Part shown: positions 5,267 to 6,582 of the stretch, piece by piece
Position numbering within the stretch: the first letter of the stretch is position 1
How the letters are laid out: each line of letters begins with the position of its first letter
Source of the DNA: Actinomycetota bacterium
Lineage (GTDB): Bacteria; Actinomycetota; Actinomycetes; Streptosporangiales; Streptosporangiaceae
DNA: 6,582 bases
NCBI GenBank assembly: GCA_003140115.1
Contig: PLIQ01000192.1
Coordinates: 1 to 6,582, forward strand
Reading direction: 5' to 3'
Position numbers and translations under genes: made by a program
Notes under the pieces: model-generated
What the model saw: only the letters and a program-made list of their open reading frames with translations
What the model was told of the DNA's origin: nothing
The model's database searches: none

Positions 5267-6058
5267 TCAGACTTTGAGGCGCTCGGCAGAACGGAGCTGA
5301 CCGTCCGGCAGCCAGATGAAGTTGTTGATGTATCCTCGCGACTTTTTCTCGCCGAATTTCGGCCGGTTCACCTGTTGCACTGCTAGCTGGAAATTTTTAA
5401 TCGACTTCATTTCTTCCCCGTCAAACCAGAATCCACAATAATCCAGAGAAGCAAGGAGATCGCTTACGGCCTGGAAACAGCCGGGAACACGAGATTCTTC
5501 GACTTCTACAAGGAGGTTGGGGCGGGACCGTACGATGGTCTCAACAGCTCCCCTAAGGACGGACAGCTCATGGCCTTCCACATCAATCTTAATGAAGGCG
5601 ATGTCTGACAAGCCGAAAGAATCGAGTGTCGCTACGTTAACCTCGACATCTCGATGCGACAGATCCGCATCGACGTCTGCCACCAGCGATGACCTTGTGG
5701 TAACGGCCAAATCACCGGTGTAAGGCACGTGCAGGACTGCCTTCCCGCAGCGGTCTGAAAGTGCGACCTGGTGAACAACGCCTCGGGTGCCTACTAGCCG
5801 ACGCAAGCGAGTAGCCTCCTCCGGCACAGGCTCGAATGCTGCCACCCAGCGCCGCCTCTGTAGCGCCAGCGCTGAGTAGATGCCAGCGTTAGCTCCCACA
5901 TCCACCATGGCGCCGGAGTCCTTCAGCAGATGCCCGACCAGACGGAGCTCAGGCTCTCCGGTACGCAGTTGATGTCGAATCCAAAGCCTAAGCCAGAGAG
6001 GCTTTGGTGCACAGTTATAAATAGCATCCCGCATCAGCATACCTGGCGCTCGACTCAT
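5267..6058 (-). CDS. FkbM-family SAM-dependent methyltransferase (second copy)
   Basis: A 263-residue, intact FkbM-family methyltransferase, probably a cytoplasmic sugar O-methyltransferase of the glycan pathway. Motif I is MVDVGANAGIYS at residues 51-62. FEPVPE at 75-80 ends the second strand. VALSD is at 98-102, TLDSF at 144-148, the family signature FIKIDVEGHEL at 155-165, and LLVEVEE at 182-188. The C-terminal NNFIWLP at 245-251 matches the usual family ending. This is a more canonical FkbM sequence than the copy at 85-891 (DVGANxG rather than DVGGYIG, VEGHE rather than CEGGE). ATG at 6058 is the longest start; ATGs at residues 7 and 9 are alternatives. None has a good Shine-Dalgarno. It converges tail to tail with the broken methyltransferase, the stops 1 nt apart, and follows the flippase gene on the same strand after a 183-bp gap. 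Substrate unknown. Confidence 0.94.
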   Translation of the reverse strand: MSRAPGMLMRDAIYNCAPKPLWLRLWIRHQLRTGEPELRLVGHLLKDSGAMVDVGANAGIYSALALQRRRWVAAFEPVPEEATRLRRLVGTRGVVHQVALSDRCGKAVLHVPYTGDLAVTTRSSLVADVDADLSHRDVEVNVATLDSFGLSDIAFIKIDVEGHELSVLRGAVETIVRSRPNLLVEVEESRVPGCFQAVSDLLASLDYCGFWFDGEEMKSIKNFQLAVQQVNRPKFGEKKSRGYINNFIWLPDGQLRSAERLKV

Positions 6059-6080
6059 TTTCGCGATCCGTCAATCAACC

Positions 6081-6086
6081 ATTTTA
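6081..6086 (-). promoter_or_regulatory. candidate -10 box for the second FkbM gene
   Basis: Minus-strand TAAAAT (5 of 6 matches to TATAAT) lies 22 nt before the ATG at 6058, within the 183-bp gap 6059-6241. No convincing -35 box lies 16-18 bp further up. The gap shows no T-tract hairpin, RNA gene or ORF of note. The gene may be transcribed from here or by read-through from the flippase gene. Confidence 0.22.
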
Positions 6087-6241
6087 AACCGAGTCCTAGC
6101 GTACCCCGTTTCGGTTGCGGTATCTGTTGTTTTCGGAAACGGTCGTTGCGATCGCTAGACCGGGATACCGACAAACCGGCCGATAGCGATGCACACCGGC
6201 ACCACCCGCTTCCACCGTGCGCGGCCGATGTCATACATCAT

Positions 6242-6582
6242 TTAATACGCCGTGCGCCGCCGCCTGCGCGCCGCATGCTGCGGCGGCGGTCCCATCGGCA
6301 CTCCCAGCGCGCGGCCGCTTCTGTGATAAGCCCGCAAAATCCTCTCCACCCGCGGATGTATCGCCCGCCCCCGCATAAGTAGCGCAATCAACTGCGGAGC
6401 CGTGACCACCACATAGAAAGAGCCGCCCGCTGCCAGGCCTGCCACCAACTGAACCAGTGGGCTTTCAAACCGGGAGGCCGTGAGCCAGGCGAGGCAGGCC
6501 GCTGCCGCTGCGGCCGCAAGGGGCGGGAAGGCAGCCTTTGCCAGCAGGCTGATCCGCACGCCGGTGGCACGCTTCAGCGCAA
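6242..6582 (-). CDS. C-terminal end of a probable Wzx/MOP-type polysaccharide flippase (partial)
   Basis: The frame is open from the window edge to a TAA at 6244-6242; 112 residues are visible and the N-terminus lies outside. It begins ALKRATGVRI, then has two hydrophobic segments, at about visible residues 14-34 (Ala-rich, with FPPL) and 42-68 (LVAGLAAGGSFYVVVTAP and on), followed by a charged tail ending RRRRRTAY. A basic loop with G-V/I, a P-containing helix, a Gly-rich helix with a Y at its middle, and a short cytoplasmic tail is the usual ending of oligosaccharide flippases of the MOP superfamily, which move lipid-linked repeat units across the membrane. That fits the neighbours. With only two helices visible, other polytopic membrane proteins (for example MviN-like) are possible. 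A GTG at 6559 is in frame but is an internal Val, because the frame continues upstream. Confidence 0.6.
   Translation of the reverse strand, partial: ALKRATGVRISLLAKAAFPPLAAAAAAACLAWLTASRFESPLVQLVAGLAAGGSFYVVVTAPQLIALLMRGRAIHPRVERILRAYHRSGRALGVPMGPPPQHAARRRRRTAY

Noticed and set aside
5930..6382. Plus-strand 150-codon frame spanning the FkbM start and the flippase end
   Set aside because: Antisense to two better-supported genes; His/Pro/Arg-rich with no recognisable domain.
1..6582. CRISPR array, tRNA, or long direct repeats
   Set aside because: No regularly spaced repeats and no cloverleaf with a plausible T-loop and acceptor stem were found by eye on either strand.

Overview
The window looks like part of a surface-polysaccharide (exopolysaccharide or cell-wall glycan) gene cluster from a high-GC bacterium, most likely an actinobacterium. 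The reasons are the high overall GC, GTG starts, Ala/Arg-rich proteins and minus-strand genes with no visible Shine-Dalgarno site. This placement is inference; no rRNA or housekeeping gene is present to confirm it.

Layout, left to right. Positions 1-48 may hold the first codons of a minus-strand gene that leaves the window. A minus-strand group follows: an FkbM-family methyltransferase (85-891), a 151-bp gap with a candidate promoter and a GC-rich hairpin, a polysaccharide pyruvyl transferase (1043-1855), and a small class I SAM methyltransferase (1862-2443) only 6 nt upstream of it. The frame of that methyltransferase stays open for 67 more codons without a normal start (to 2644) and reads as a short hydrophobic, membrane-protein-like segment, possibly the remnant of a polymerase gene. 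Positions 2645-3238 hold no gene I can support.

A plus-strand module comes next: a doubtful 42-codon leader ORF (3239-3367), a membrane-bound GT2-type glycosyltransferase resembling the animal beta-1,4-mannosyltransferase Egghead (3371-4747, strong Shine-Dalgarno), and a broken SAM methyltransferase (4812-5265) that has lost its middle and shifted frame. It ends 1 nt from the stop of a second, intact minus-strand FkbM methyltransferase (5267-6058). The right edge holds the C-terminal 112 residues of a probable Wzx/MOP-type flippase (6242-6582, minus).

Together the genes suggest a lipid-linked repeat unit built by membrane glycosyltransferases, decorated with O-methyl groups (two FkbM enzymes, perhaps the small methyltransferase) and pyruvate ketals, then flipped across the membrane. 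The strand switches, broken methyltransferase and long empty stretch indicate a region shaped by repeated gene gain and loss.
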